From the NCBI GenBank assembly GCA_965250245.1, contig OZ252296.1, positions 3,782,001-3,846,000 on the forward strand: a stretch of 64,000 nt of DNA. Direction: 5' to 3'. The DNA is from JABDIP01 sp965250245 (lineage in GTDB: Bacteria; Pseudomonadota; Alphaproteobacteria; DSM-16000; Inquilinaceae). Below, one piece after another: positions 26,128-33,973 of the stretch. The notes below the pieces were generated by a model. That model was not told the origin of the DNA. It ran no database searches and saw nothing but the letters and a program-made list of their open reading frames with translations. Position numbers and translations under genes: made by a program. Each line of letters begins with the position of its first letter. Position 1 is the first letter of the stretch.

Positions 26128-27090
26128 CTATTCGAAAAGATCCTGGATGACGTCGTATTGCGCGCGGACCCGATCCAGGTCGCGGGAGACCTCGCCGACG
26201 AACGGGTCGTAGCGGGCGACGTCGTAATAGGTGTCCAGCACCTTCTCCGCCGCCTCATCATGCTCCATGCCGGCGAGAATCCGCTGGAGCGCGTCGCGCA
26301 GATCCGCGTCCATGTCGCCGCGAACGATCAATACCGATCGCGGAATTGCCGGGCTCTGATGGAAGACCGTCAACTGGTCCTTCAGGCCGTTGGGCGTGCG
26401 TTCCACGTCCTCCCAGTCGCCGTCGTTCAGGGCGCCGGCATCGACCATGCCGCGGTTCACCCAGGCCGTGATGTTGATCTCCGTGCCGACGAACACGAAC
26501 CCGACCTTGCCCGGCGGCGGGGCGATGCCGGGTGCCGGAAGTTCGACCGCCTCCAGACCATGCTCGCGCAGCATCGCCATGGGGATCAGGAACCCGGAGG
26601 TCGAGCCCCGGTCCTCGAAGGCGATGACCTTTCCGCGAAGATCGTCGATCGATTCGATGCCGCTGCCGACCCGGGTGAACAGGACGGAGCGATACGAGGA
26701 TACACCGCGTTTCCATTCCCGCATCAGCGGCAGGGCGCCCGCCTCGTCGGCGTATCTGAAGGCCGACATCACGGTCTCGGACACCACGTCGACCTCGCCT
26801 GACCGCAGCAGGGCGACCATTTCGGCGTTGCTGCGCGCGACAACCGCCTCGGAACCGCTGATGCCGAGGGGTCCCAGCCGCTCCACCAGATAAGCCGACA
26901 GCGCCTGCAGCCGGGGAAGCGTCTTCACCGGATCCTGCGAGACCCGCCCGAGAACCAGGATCTGCTGCCGTGCGGCAACCTGGGTGTCGCCAGCATGGGA
27001 TTCGTGCGTTTCGGTCGCCCATGCGGCGGCCGACCAGGCACCGGCGGCCACCGTCAGGGCGACAAGAATTCTACGGGGCGTCAACGTCAT
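26128..27090 (-). CDS. PhnD-like phosphate/phosphonate-type periplasmic binding protein
   Basis: A 320-residue exported protein with an N-terminal signal (VALTVAAGAWSAAAWATE) and the PhnD/PtxB-type periplasmic binding fold: LGRVSQDPVKTLPRLQALSAYLVERL, VDVVSETVMSAFRYADEAG, IESIDDLRGKVIAFEDRGSTSGFLIP and VDAGALNDGDWED. The start at 27090 has GAGGAG nine bases upstream. No ABC permease or ATPase is present; the only partner is the histidine kinase that follows at once. The pair therefore looks like a two-part sensor rather than a transporter. The ligand is not known; phosphonate-type proteins of this class also bind other oxyanions or small organics. Confidence 0.85.
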   Translation of the reverse strand: MTLTPRRILVALTVAAGAWSAAAWATETHESHAGDTQVAARQQILVLGRVSQDPVKTLPRLQALSAYLVERLGPLGISGSEAVVARSNAEMVALLRSGEVDVVSETVMSAFRYADEAGALPLMREWKRGVSSYRSVLFTRVGSGIESIDDLRGKVIAFEDRGSTSGFLIPMAMLREHGLEAVELPAPGIAPPPGKVGFVFVGTEINITAWVNRGMVDAGALNDGDWEDVERTPNGLKDQLTVFHQSPAIPRSVLIVRGDMDADLRDALQRILAGMEHDEAAEKVLDTYYDVARYDPFVGEVSRDLDRVRAQYDVIQDLFE

Positions 27091-27381
27091 CAAAGCATTC
27101 TCCTCATCCATCCGGCCCGATCGCACAATGCGGCCGGCCGGCGAACTGCCAGGTCCTGCTGAGATGACAAGATCTCTTCCGAGATCGGTTGTTATGCTTG
27201 ATAGAGTCTTACGATTCTACTTTAGGTATACGACCACAATGCTGAAATACTATATATTAGACGCCTCAATATTCGGTAAACTTATGATTGCATTGCAAAA
27301 GAGGATACTCGGCGAGCGCCGCGCAGTTCGCGAACCATCCCAAAATGATCGCAGAGCGGATGCGCCGCCCGGGCCGCTGCT

Positions 27382-28320
27382 TCAGACGACCGGCGTAAGC
27401 ACCTCCTGGCCGGCGAAATGGGCCGCCAGGTTGTCGATCACCAGTTGCCCCATCGCCGCCCGGGTCTCCACGGTCCCGCTGCCCATATGCGGCTGCAGCA
27501 CGACGTTCTCCATCGCCAGCAGCGGCTCCGGCACATTCGGCTCCGCGGCGAAGACGTCGAGCGCCGCGAAGCCCAGCCGACCGTCCTGCAGGGCCGACAC
27601 CAGTTCCGGTTCGTCGACCACCGACCCGCGTGAGATGTTGACCAGCCCGCCTTGCGGCCCCAGCGCATCGATCACCGCACGGTTGACCAGTCCGGCGGTG
27701 GCCGGCCCGCCCGGGCAGGCCACCACCACGAAGTCGCAGGCGGCCGCCATCTCGACCAGATCGGCGACGTAGGGATAGGGCGCATCGGGCTTCGGCCGCG
27801 GCCCATGCCAGGACAAGTCGCAGCCGAATACCTCGGCCCGCCCGGCGATCGCGCTGCCGATGCGGCCAAGCCCCAGGATGCCGACCTTCTTGCCCTTCAG
27901 GCTCCGGGTCAGCGGCATCGGCCCGGACAGCCAGTTGCCGGACCGCACATGGCGGTCACCGGCGCTGATGCCACGACAGACGTCGAGCAATAGCGCGATC
28001 GCCATATCCGCCACGTCGTCCGTCAGCACGCCCGGCGTGTTGGTGACCACGACGCCATGATCCTTGGCGTAGCCGAGATCGATGGCATCGACGCCGACGC
28101 CATAACAGCTCACGATCTCCAGGTTCGGCAGGGCGGCCATGAGATCGGCGCTGGCGCCGGCGTGGCCGTCGGTGGCGATACCGCGGACACTGGCACCGAT
28201 TTCGTCCAGGAGCGCGGCCCGATCCTCCGCCTGCCACAGCTTGTGCAGCACGTAACGCTCTTCCAGCACTTCCATGACCGAGGGCATGAGCTGCAATACG
28301 CAGAGGACGTCCGGTTTCAT
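27382..28320 (-). CDS. 2-hydroxyacid dehydrogenase (GhrB/D-isomer-specific family)
   Basis: A 312-residue NAD(P)-dependent D-isomer-specific 2-hydroxyacid dehydrogenase. Motifs: VSCYGVGVDAIDL with substrate-proximal region, nucleotide-binding VGILGLGRIGSAIAGRA, catalytic Arg in LVNISRGSVVDEPEL, Glu in the same region and the His in NVVLQPHMGSGT. It probably reduces glyoxylate or hydroxypyruvate, or oxidises a related hydroxyacid. It is transcribed alone, separated from comC by the palindromic repeat at 28385-28475, so it may not belong to the sulfolactate operon. The 291-base upstream gap (27091-27381) contains an AT-rich patch at about 27190-27300 and no gene I can support. Confidence 0.9.
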   Translation of the reverse strand: MKPDVLCVLQLMPSVMEVLEERYVLHKLWQAEDRAALLDEIGASVRGIATDGHAGASADLMAALPNLEIVSCYGVGVDAIDLGYAKDHGVVVTNTPGVLTDDVADMAIALLLDVCRGISAGDRHVRSGNWLSGPMPLTRSLKGKKVGILGLGRIGSAIAGRAEVFGCDLSWHGPRPKPDAPYPYVADLVEMAAACDFVVVACPGGPATAGLVNRAVIDALGPQGGLVNISRGSVVDEPELVSALQDGRLGFAALDVFAAEPNVPEPLLAMENVVLQPHMGSGTVETRAAMGQLVIDNLAAHFAGQEVLTPVV

Positions 28321-28384
28321 GGTCGATTGGTCCCTGTTCTGGAGGACGCGCCGGAACACTGTGCCGGAGCCCATCCCTATTGAT

Positions 28385-28475
28385 CGTCATTCCCGCGAAA
28401 GCGGGAATCCAGCGTACACGGTACCAACGCCGGTGCCGGCTTCAACACTGGATTCCCGCTTTCGCGGGAATGACG
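28385..28475. repeat. Dispersed palindromic repeat, family A, copy 1
   Basis: Two 28-base complementary arms (28385-28412 and 28448-28475). Each arm contains the small palindrome TTCCCGCGAAAGCGGGAA flanked by GTCA, so the whole can fold as one long hairpin or two small ones. Copies 2 and 3 lie at 41735-41811 and 48575-48671. This is a very common intergenic element in Proteobacteria. It lies between comC and the hydroxyacid dehydrogenase gene. Confidence 0.85.
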
Positions 28476-28521
28476 AATTGGGTGTGTGGCGGGAACCTGA
28501 AAGACCGGCGGGCCTAGATGA

Positions 28522-29538
28522 CTAGCCGGTTCCATCCCCCGCCCGCCGGGCGATCTCCGCGTGCAGTGCTTCGGGCAGCGTCACGCCCTCGGCCTGCGAC
28601 CGGGCCCGGGCGGCGAAGCGGCGCACGCCGGGCAGCCTTGTGCCCGGCTGGTCGAGGATCGCACCGGCCAGCGCCTCGACCCGGTCGGCGAAGCCTTCAT
28701 GGGCCATGGCGTCGGGCGCGATGGCTAGGAAGGTCTGGCCGACCCGGGGCGGCGGCCCCTCGGCGTTGAAGAAGGTCGAGGCCTCGTAGCCGAAATTGGC
28801 GCCGGTCAGGCAGGTCGCCAGGATCTCCACCATCATCACCAGTGCGGCACCCTTGGCGTCGCCCAGCGGCACCATGCTGCCGGCCAGTGCCGCCTTGGCG
28901 TCGGTGGTGGCGTTGCCCTCGGCGTCCAGCGCCCAGCCCTCCGGAATCGCCTCGCCCTTCTGGGACGCCACCATGATCTTGCCACGCGCCACCTTGCTGA
29001 GGCTGAGATCGACCACGATCGGGTCGTCGGCCCGGCGCGGACAGGCGATGGCGATCGGGTTGGTGCCGAAGATCGGCCGGTTGCCGCCCCAGGGCGCGAT
29101 CGCCGCCGGCGAGTTGCCCAGCGCGATGCCGATCAGCCCGGTCCGGGCAAGCGCCTCCACATGATGGCCGGCGACGCCGAAATGGTGCGAGTTGGCCACG
29201 CCCAGGACTGCGATGCCGGCCTCCTCTGCCGCCGGCCGCAGCGCGGCAAGCCCCTTCTCGATGGCGGGGAAGGCAAAGCCGGTCCTGGCATCGGACAGGA
29301 TCGCCGCTGCCCGGGTCTGCCGCACATCCGGTACCGCATGGCCGTCGACCTTGCCGGCGATCGCCTGGTCGGCATAGGCCGGCAGGCGCGACAGCCCATG
29401 CGACGACAGATTGTCGGCTTCGGCCAGCACAAGCGCCTCGGCGACCGTGGTGGCGTTAGCTTGCGACGTGTTGGAGGCGGCCAGGGCGGCAATGGCGAGG
29501 TCGCGGGCCTCGGCGAGGCTGAGCGTGACGCCACTCAT
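28522..29538 (-). CDS. comC: Ldh-family dehydrogenase, probable (R)-sulfolactate dehydrogenase
   Basis: A 338-residue member of the malate/L-lactate/L-sulfolactate dehydrogenase family (not the classical LDH fold). Conserved blocks: LAEADNLSSHGLSRLPAY, VANSHHFGVAGHHVEALA with the catalytic His, GNSPAAIAPWGG, IFGTNPIAIACPR and VDLSLSKVARGKI. In the sulfolactate pathway ComC uses NADPH to reduce 3-sulfopyruvate to (R)-sulfolactate, the isomer that SuyAB cleaves. The name rests on its position: it is last in the run suyA-suyB-slcC-comC and its start overlaps the slcC stop by ATGA. Taken alone the sequence could be a malate, ureidoglycolate or other hydroxyacid dehydrogenase. Confidence 0.82.
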   Translation of the reverse strand: MSGVTLSLAEARDLAIAALAASNTSQANATTVAEALVLAEADNLSSHGLSRLPAYADQAIAGKVDGHAVPDVRQTRAAAILSDARTGFAFPAIEKGLAALRPAAEEAGIAVLGVANSHHFGVAGHHVEALARTGLIGIALGNSPAAIAPWGGNRPIFGTNPIAIACPRRADDPIVVDLSLSKVARGKIMVASQKGEAIPEGWALDAEGNATTDAKAALAGSMVPLGDAKGAALVMMVEILATCLTGANFGYEASTFFNAEGPPPRVGQTFLAIAPDAMAHEGFADRVEALAGAILDQPGTRLPGVRRFAARARSQAEGVTLPEALHAEIARRAGDGTG

Positions 29539-30467
29539 GCGCCGGCCTTCAGGACCTGGCGCACATTGGCCGCGACCAGGGCGCTGACCCGCTGATTGGA
29601 CTGCACCGTCACCCCGGCGATATGCGGGGTCAGGAGCAGGTTCGGCACATCGTCGAAGCCGGCGCCCGCCGGCAACGGCTCCCGCTCGAACACATCCAGC
29701 GCGGCACCGCCCAGCCGGCCGGCCGTCAGGGCTTCGGCCAGGGCAGCCTCGTCGACCACGCCGCCGCGCGCGGCGTTGATCAGGACCGCGTCGGACTTCA
29801 TCGCCGACAATGCGGCACCATCGATCAGATGCCGTGTGTCCTCGGTCAGCGGCACATGCAGGCTGACCACATCGGCTTCCGCCAGCAGCCGGTCCAGGCC
29901 GACCGGCGCCACGCCGAAATCGTTCCAGGCCGGATCGCTGTCGGGCAGGTACGGGTCGTGGCCCACCAATGTCATCTCCAATGCCGAGGCCCGTCGGGCC
30001 ACGGCACGGGCGATGCCGCCGAACCCGATCAGGCCGAGCGTCATTCCCGACGCCTCTCGCCCGATCAGAGTCTCCCGCGGCCAGTCCCCGGCACGCACCC
30101 CGTCGCTCGACCGATAGGCGCCGCGCAGCAGCATCAGCAGCGTGGCCACGACATACTCGGCCACGCTGACATCGTTGGCACCAGTCGCCGGAATGACGGC
30201 GATGCCCCGCTCCTGGCAGGCCGCGACGTCAATGTTGTCGAGCCCGACGCCGAGCCGGCCGACCGCTTCCAGCTCGGTGGCGGCCGCCAGCAGCGACCCG
30301 CGCACCTGGGTGCGGTTGCGCACGATCAGCGCCCGGGCACCGGCCACGGCCTCCTCCAACTCCGGCGGCCGGTCAACCAGGGTGCGGTCATGGAGCACCG
30401 TGAACTCCGCGGCCAGGGAGGCGACCGCGTCGGCGTCCATGAACTCCGGGATGACGATGTCGGTCAT
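29535..30467 (-). CDS. slcC: D-isomer 2-hydroxyacid dehydrogenase, probable (S)-sulfolactate dehydrogenase
   Basis: A 310-residue NAD-dependent dehydrogenase of the phosphoglycerate-dehydrogenase-like family. The active-site Arg region is VGRLGVGLDNIDV, the nucleotide motif LGLIGFGGIARAVARRA, and NAARGGVVDEAAL and LLTPHIAGVT provide the Glu/His set. In Chromohalobacter SlcC oxidises (S)-sulfolactate to 3-sulfopyruvate; together with ComC it epimerises sulfolactate through the keto acid so SuyAB can use it. The start at 30467 overlaps the suyB stop (ATGA), giving translational coupling. The specific substrate is inferred from the operon. Confidence 0.85.
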   Translation of the reverse strand: MTDIVIPEFMDADAVASLAAEFTVLHDRTLVDRPPELEEAVAGARALIVRNRTQVRGSLLAAATELEAVGRLGVGLDNIDVAACQERGIAVIPATGANDVSVAEYVVATLLMLLRGAYRSSDGVRAGDWPRETLIGREASGMTLGLIGFGGIARAVARRASALEMTLVGHDPYLPDSDPAWNDFGVAPVGLDRLLAEADVVSLHVPLTEDTRHLIDGAALSAMKSDAVLINAARGGVVDEAALAEALTAGRLGGAALDVFEREPLPAGAGFDDVPNLLLTPHIAGVTVQSNQRVSALVAANVRQVLKAGA

Positions 30468-31633
30468 GCGCTCCGATACAGCTTCGTGATCACGAACTCC
30501 CGATGACCCAGCGCCTCGGCGGCGGTCAGCCGGCCGTTGCAGGTCCTCAGCGTGATGTCGATCAGCGCGTCGCCGGCCTGGTCCAGGTTCATCTCCCGCC
30601 GCAGCAGGCCGGAGACGTCCAGGTCGATATGCTCGGACATGGTCCGCGCCGTCTTCGGGTTGGCGGTCAGCTTGATCACCGGCATCACCGGGTTGCCGAT
30701 GATGTTGCCCTGGCCGGTCGGGAACAGGTGCACCACGTAGCCGGCCGCAGCCTGCAGGGTGTTGCATTCCGCCGCCGCCGAGGAGGTGTCCATGAAGTAC
30801 AGTCCGGCGCCCTTGGACGGCGCCTCTGCCGGCTCCAGCACGTCGATGAACTTGGCCTTCTTACCGATCTTCTGGAAGTTGCCGAACGCCTTCTCCTCGA
30901 TCGTCGTCAGGCCGCCGGCGATGTTGCCCTTGGTCGGCTGGCTCTCGGACAGATCGTTGGTCTTGTTCTCGTTGATGAAGTCGTTATAGGCGTCCCAGGT
31001 CGCCATGAACTTGTCGGCCGCCTCCGGTGTCGCCGCGCGGGTGGCGCAGATCTTCTCAGCCCCGGTCAGCTCCGAGGTCTCGCCGAAGCAGGTGGTGGCG
31101 CCGGCGGCATCGACCTTGTCGATCAGATTGCCGACCGTGGGGCAGGAGCCGAGGCCCGAGGTGGTGTCGGATTCGCCGCATTTGGTGGCGACGAACAACT
31201 CGTCGATGGAGGCTTCCTCGCGGTGCAGCTCGGTTGCCCATTGCACGAACTCCTTGGCCTTCCAGGAGGCCTTGGCAATGGTCGCGATGTCGCCGTTCTC
31301 CTCGATGGAAAAGCCTTCCACCGGCTTGCCGGTCTCCGCGATGCCGTCGACGATGCGCTTGGTCCAGCCCGGCTCGATGCCGATGACGACGACCGCCGCC
31401 ACATTCGGGTTGGAGCCGATGCCGATCAGGGTCCGGAAGGTCAGCTCCAGATCGGCGCCGAATTGCAGGCGGCCATAGGCATGCGGCAGGGCCTGCACGC
31501 CCTGGATATTGTTGGCCACGGCCTCGCAGGCCGCGTTGGAGATGTCGTCGACCGGCAGGACGATGACGTGGTTGCGGATGCCCACGCGGCCGTTCTCGCG
31601 CCGGTATCCCATGAATTCACGCAGTGCGGTCAT
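30464..31633 (-). CDS. suyB: (2R)-sulfolactate sulfo-lyase, large subunit (UxaA family)
   Basis: A 389-residue UxaA/SuyB-type protein lacking the N-terminal SAF domain, which is supplied by suyA. Family blocks: GYRRENGRVGIRNHVIVLPVDDISN, VVVIGIEPGWTKRIVDGI, ATKCGESDTTSGLGSCPTVG, KGNIAGGLTTIEEKAFGN and VHLFPTGQGNIIGNPVMPVIKLTANPKTA. SuyAB eliminates sulfite from (R)-sulfolactate, leaving pyruvate. Altronate or galactarate dehydratases share the fold, but the split into two genes together with slcC and comC makes sulfo-lyase far more likely. A conventional fused UxaA/GarD protein is also present at 50.8-52.3 kb. Confidence 0.88.
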   Translation of the reverse strand: MTALREFMGYRRENGRVGIRNHVIVLPVDDISNAACEAVANNIQGVQALPHAYGRLQFGADLELTFRTLIGIGSNPNVAAVVVIGIEPGWTKRIVDGIAETGKPVEGFSIEENGDIATIAKASWKAKEFVQWATELHREEASIDELFVATKCGESDTTSGLGSCPTVGNLIDKVDAAGATTCFGETSELTGAEKICATRAATPEAADKFMATWDAYNDFINENKTNDLSESQPTKGNIAGGLTTIEEKAFGNFQKIGKKAKFIDVLEPAEAPSKGAGLYFMDTSSAAAECNTLQAAAGYVVHLFPTGQGNIIGNPVMPVIKLTANPKTARTMSEHIDLDVSGLLRREMNLDQAGDALIDITLRTCNGRLTAAEALGHREFVITKLYRSA

Positions 31634-31643
31634 CCTTCGGCCC

Positions 31644-31928
31644 CTACCATCTCTTGGTTTTTGCGTTGTGCACATGGACGTGGCCGCCGGCCCCGACCGC
31701 GGCGATCATCCGGCCGATATCGTTGCCGTATTTGATGATCGTATCGCCGTCCGCGATGTCCGCCAGCGCGACCTTGTGGCCCAGCGGAATGGCGTCGACC
31801 GCCTTCAGGGTGATCGTTTCGTCGGTGTCCATCACCCAGCCGGACAGCTCGGTGCCCGCGGTGATCCCTTCCACCACCACGACGCCGACCGTGTCGGCGG
31901 TTTCATGCACGAGAAAATGCGGCTGCAT
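31644..31928 (-). CDS. suyA: (2R)-sulfolactate sulfo-lyase, small subunit (SAF domain)
   Basis: A 94-residue single SAF-domain protein: HFLVHETADTVGVVVVEGI, then the VMDTDETITLKAVDAIPLGHKVALADI block and the C-terminal GAGGHVHVHNAKTKRW, in which the HVHVHN motif is the conserved end of this domain. It is the small subunit that pairs with SuyB to form the sulfo-lyase. It is first in the minus-strand operon and lies 10 bases upstream of suyB. The start at 31928 (MQPHFLVHE) fits the family length. A possible promoter is TTGACA (minus strand, 32017-32012) with a weak TAGCGT 18 bases on, with the palindromic operator just upstream. Confidence 0.9.
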   Translation of the reverse strand: MQPHFLVHETADTVGVVVVEGITAGTELSGWVMDTDETITLKAVDAIPLGHKVALADIADGDTIIKYGNDIGRMIAAVGAGGHVHVHNAKTKRW

Positions 31929-32028
31929 CGCCTGGCTTCCCCCGATTGTCGATTGAGAGGCGCGGAGCCCTCGGCCCCGGCTCCCGCACGCTAGGTCCAC
32001 AACAGGCTGGATGTCAAGGATAGTTATA

Positions 32029-32040
32029 TCTTATATAAGA
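32029..32040. promoter_or_regulatory. Candidate GntR operator, suyA-gntR divergent region
   Basis: TCTTATATAAGA is a perfect 12-base palindrome in the 148-base region between the divergent suyA and gntR starts. Two near-identical sites, differing by T to G at one central base, occur in tandem at 32819-32830 and 32835-32846 in front of the kinase operon. GntR/HutC regulators bind short palindromes of this size. The repeated presence on both sides of the gntR gene suggests autoregulation and coordinate control of both operons. Confidence 0.6.
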
Positions 32041-32076
32041 CTTGACCCGGCGGACTCGCCGTGTTTGGAGAGCCAG

Positions 32077-32811
32077 ATGGATCCGATGCCCGACGTGCCC
32101 GGCTACCGGCCGCTGTACCAGCAGGTCAAGGACCTGCTGCGGCGGCGCATCGTCGACGGCACCTGGCGGCCGGACGCGGTGCTGCCCAGCGAGGGCCGGC
32201 TGGCGGCCGAGCTCGGAGTCAGCCAGGGCACCGTGCGCAAGGCGCTGGACGAATTGGCGGCCCAGAACCTGGTGGTCCGCCGGCAGGGCCGCGGCACCTT
32301 CGTCGCCGCCCATTCGCCGGACACGGCCCTGTTCCACTTCTTCCACCTGGTCGACGCGGCCGGCGACCGGCAGATGCCGGAGAGCGAGGTGCTGGATTGC
32401 CGCAAGGGCATCGCCGGTCCAGCCGAATCCGCCGCGCTGCAGCTTAATGACGGCGCGCTGGTGCTGCGCATCGACCGCCGGCGGCTGATCGGCGGCGTTC
32501 CCAGCATCGTCGAGCGGATCGCCGTGCCACAAGCCCTGTTCCCGGATCTCGACACGGCCGGCGACGACGGCCTGCCCAACACCCTCTACGATGTCTACCA
32601 AAAGCGCTATGGCGTGACCGTAGGACGGACGACCGAGCGGCTGCGGGCGATCGCCGCGACACCGGAAGATGCCGCCCAGCTCGGCATCGAGCCGGGCACC
32701 CCGCTGCTCGAGATCGATCGGATCGCCCGGGACCTGGACGACCATCCGGTGGAGTGGCGGATGAGTCGCTGCCTCACCGACCGGCTGGCCTATCTCAGCG
32801 AGCTGATCTGA
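32077..32811 (+). CDS. GntR/HutC family transcriptional regulator (UTRA)
   Basis: A 244-residue regulator. The winged helix is YRPLYQQVKDLLRRRIVDGTWRPDAVLPSE...LGVSQGTVRKALDELAAQNLVVRRQGRGTFV in the first 75 residues; the UTRA effector domain follows, ending DDHPVEWRMSRCLTDRLAYLSEL, typical of HutC-type sensors. It is divergent from suyA and immediately upstream of the sulfosugar-type kinase operon, so it is the probable regulator of both. The effector would be a pathway metabolite, for example sulfoquinovose, sulfofructose or sulfolactate; this is inference. The ATG at 32077 has GGAGAG upstream and puts the helix at the family's usual position; 32011 would add 22 unlikely residues. Confidence 0.9.
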   Translation: MDPMPDVPGYRPLYQQVKDLLRRRIVDGTWRPDAVLPSEGRLAAELGVSQGTVRKALDELAAQNLVVRRQGRGTFVAAHSPDTALFHFFHLVDAAGDRQMPESEVLDCRKGIAGPAESAALQLNDGALVLRIDRRRLIGGVPSIVERIAVPQALFPDLDTAGDDGLPNTLYDVYQKRYGVTVGRTTERLRAIAATPEDAAQLGIEPGTPLLEIDRIARDLDDHPVEWRMSRCLTDRLAYLSELI

Positions 32812-32816
32812 CCCGA

Positions 32817-32876
32817 GTCTTATAGAAGATAGGTCTTATAGAAGAATTTACCTTGCGGTTGACGAACCGGTATGAT
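32817..32876 (+). promoter_or_regulatory. Tandem GntR-type operators and candidate promoter of the kinase operon
   Basis: GTCTTATAGAAGA occurs twice, at 32817-32829 and 32833-32845, a 16-base period. Each copy contains TCTTATAGAAGA, one base from the palindrome at 32029-32040. Immediately after come TTTACC (32847-32852), 18 bases, and TATGAT (32871-32876), a reasonable sigma-70-type promoter with a weak -35. The remainder of the 250-base gap to the kinase start at 33062 shows no gene. Confidence 0.6.
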
Positions 32877-33061
32877 GGTACGTAGGTTTTCGGCCGACCA
32901 GCGACGGTCGATGCCAATCAGGTTCGGTGCGGCCAGGGCAACGCCACCCACCAGATGCGAACAGGAAACACGCCTATGATCCGTGCGGCTCGGCGCGCGA
33001 CAGACCGGCATCGACGCCACGACGTGCTCCGGAAATCGCCGCGCGACTGGTCGGCCGTCCC

Positions 33062-33973
33062 ATGACCCGCCAGACACCGGTCATCGCCTGCACTGGCATC
33101 GCCGTGCTGGACCACGTCTTCACCACCGCCGCTTTCCCGAAGGGCGCCGGCAAGCATTTCGCGTCCGGCTATCTGGAGGTCGGCGGCGGGCCCGCCGCAA
33201 CCGCCGCAGTGGCGATCGCACGCCTGGGCGGTACGGCCCTGTTCTGGGGCCGGGTCGGCGACGACGCGACCGGCGCGCGGATCCTGGCGGAGCTCGGCGA
33301 GTGGGGCGTGGACGTCTGGAATGCCCGCCTGTGCCCGGAAGGCCGCTCACCGGTTTCCGCCGTGGTTGTGGACGATCTGGGCGAGCGCATGATCGTCGCC
33401 TTCGCCGACGCCGAGCTTGATCCCTCGCCCGACTGGCTGCCGCTCGACACGGTCGCCAATCTGGACGCCGTCATGGTCGATTCCCGCTGGCCGCAGGGGG
33501 CCGAGGCCGTGCTGTCCGCCGCCAAGGCGCGCGGCGTGCCCGCCATCCTGGACGCCGACGCTACGCCGGATAATGCGGCGAAGGCCCTGCTGCCGCACGC
33601 CAGCCACGTCGCCTTCTCCTCCGCCGGGCTGGCGCAGACCACAGACACGGACGACATCGAGGACGGGCTCTCCCGCGCCGCCGGACAGACCGATGCCTGG
33701 CTCGCCGTGACCGCCGGCGAGAAGGGCTGCTATTGGCGGGATGGCGAAACGCTCGCCCACATCCCCGCCTTTCCCGTCTCCGTGCGCGATACCCTCGGCG
33801 CCGGCGACGTCTTTCATGGCGCGTTCGCGCTCGCCCTGGCCGAGGGCCAGGCGGCGGAGTCCGCGCTTCGTTTCGCCAGCGCCGCTGCGGCGCTGAAATG
33901 CACCCGCCTCGGCGGCCGTGCCGGCATTCCGGCCCGGGCCGAGGTTGACGCTCTGTTGCAGGAGGCTGCGTGA
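33062..33973 (+). CDS. PfkB-family kinase, YihV-like (probable sulfofructose kinase)
   Basis: A 303-residue PfkB kinase that follows E. coli YihV, the 6-deoxy-6-sulfofructose kinase, over its whole length: AGKHFASGYLEVGGGPAATAAVA (residues 29-51), RVGDDATGARILAELGEWGVDV, VDSRWPQGAEAV, and RDTLGAGDVFHGAFALALAEG with catalytic D249, then LKCTRLGGRAGIP. Of the YihV sulfonate-binding residues as I know them, Lys27 and Arg138 align with K31 and R142, while Asn109 aligns with A113. The reaction would be sulfofructose plus ATP to sulfofructose 1-phosphate. It is the first gene of a three-gene operon and overlaps the aldolase start (TGATG). Confidence 0.82.
   Translation: MTRQTPVIACTGIAVLDHVFTTAAFPKGAGKHFASGYLEVGGGPAATAAVAIARLGGTALFWGRVGDDATGARILAELGEWGVDVWNARLCPEGRSPVSAVVVDDLGERMIVAFADAELDPSPDWLPLDTVANLDAVMVDSRWPQGAEAVLSAAKARGVPAILDADATPDNAAKALLPHASHVAFSSAGLAQTTDTDDIEDGLSRAAGQTDAWLAVTAGEKGCYWRDGETLAHIPAFPVSVRDTLGAGDVFHGAFALALAEGQAAESALRFASAAAALKCTRLGGRAGIPARAEVDALLQEAA

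Noticed and set aside
30464..31928. suyA/suyB read as split altronate dehydratase
   Set aside because: The two-gene form, the HVHVHN small subunit and the coupled slcC and comC genes fit sulfolactate sulfo-lyase better; a fused UxaA/GarD protein exists separately at 50.8 kb.
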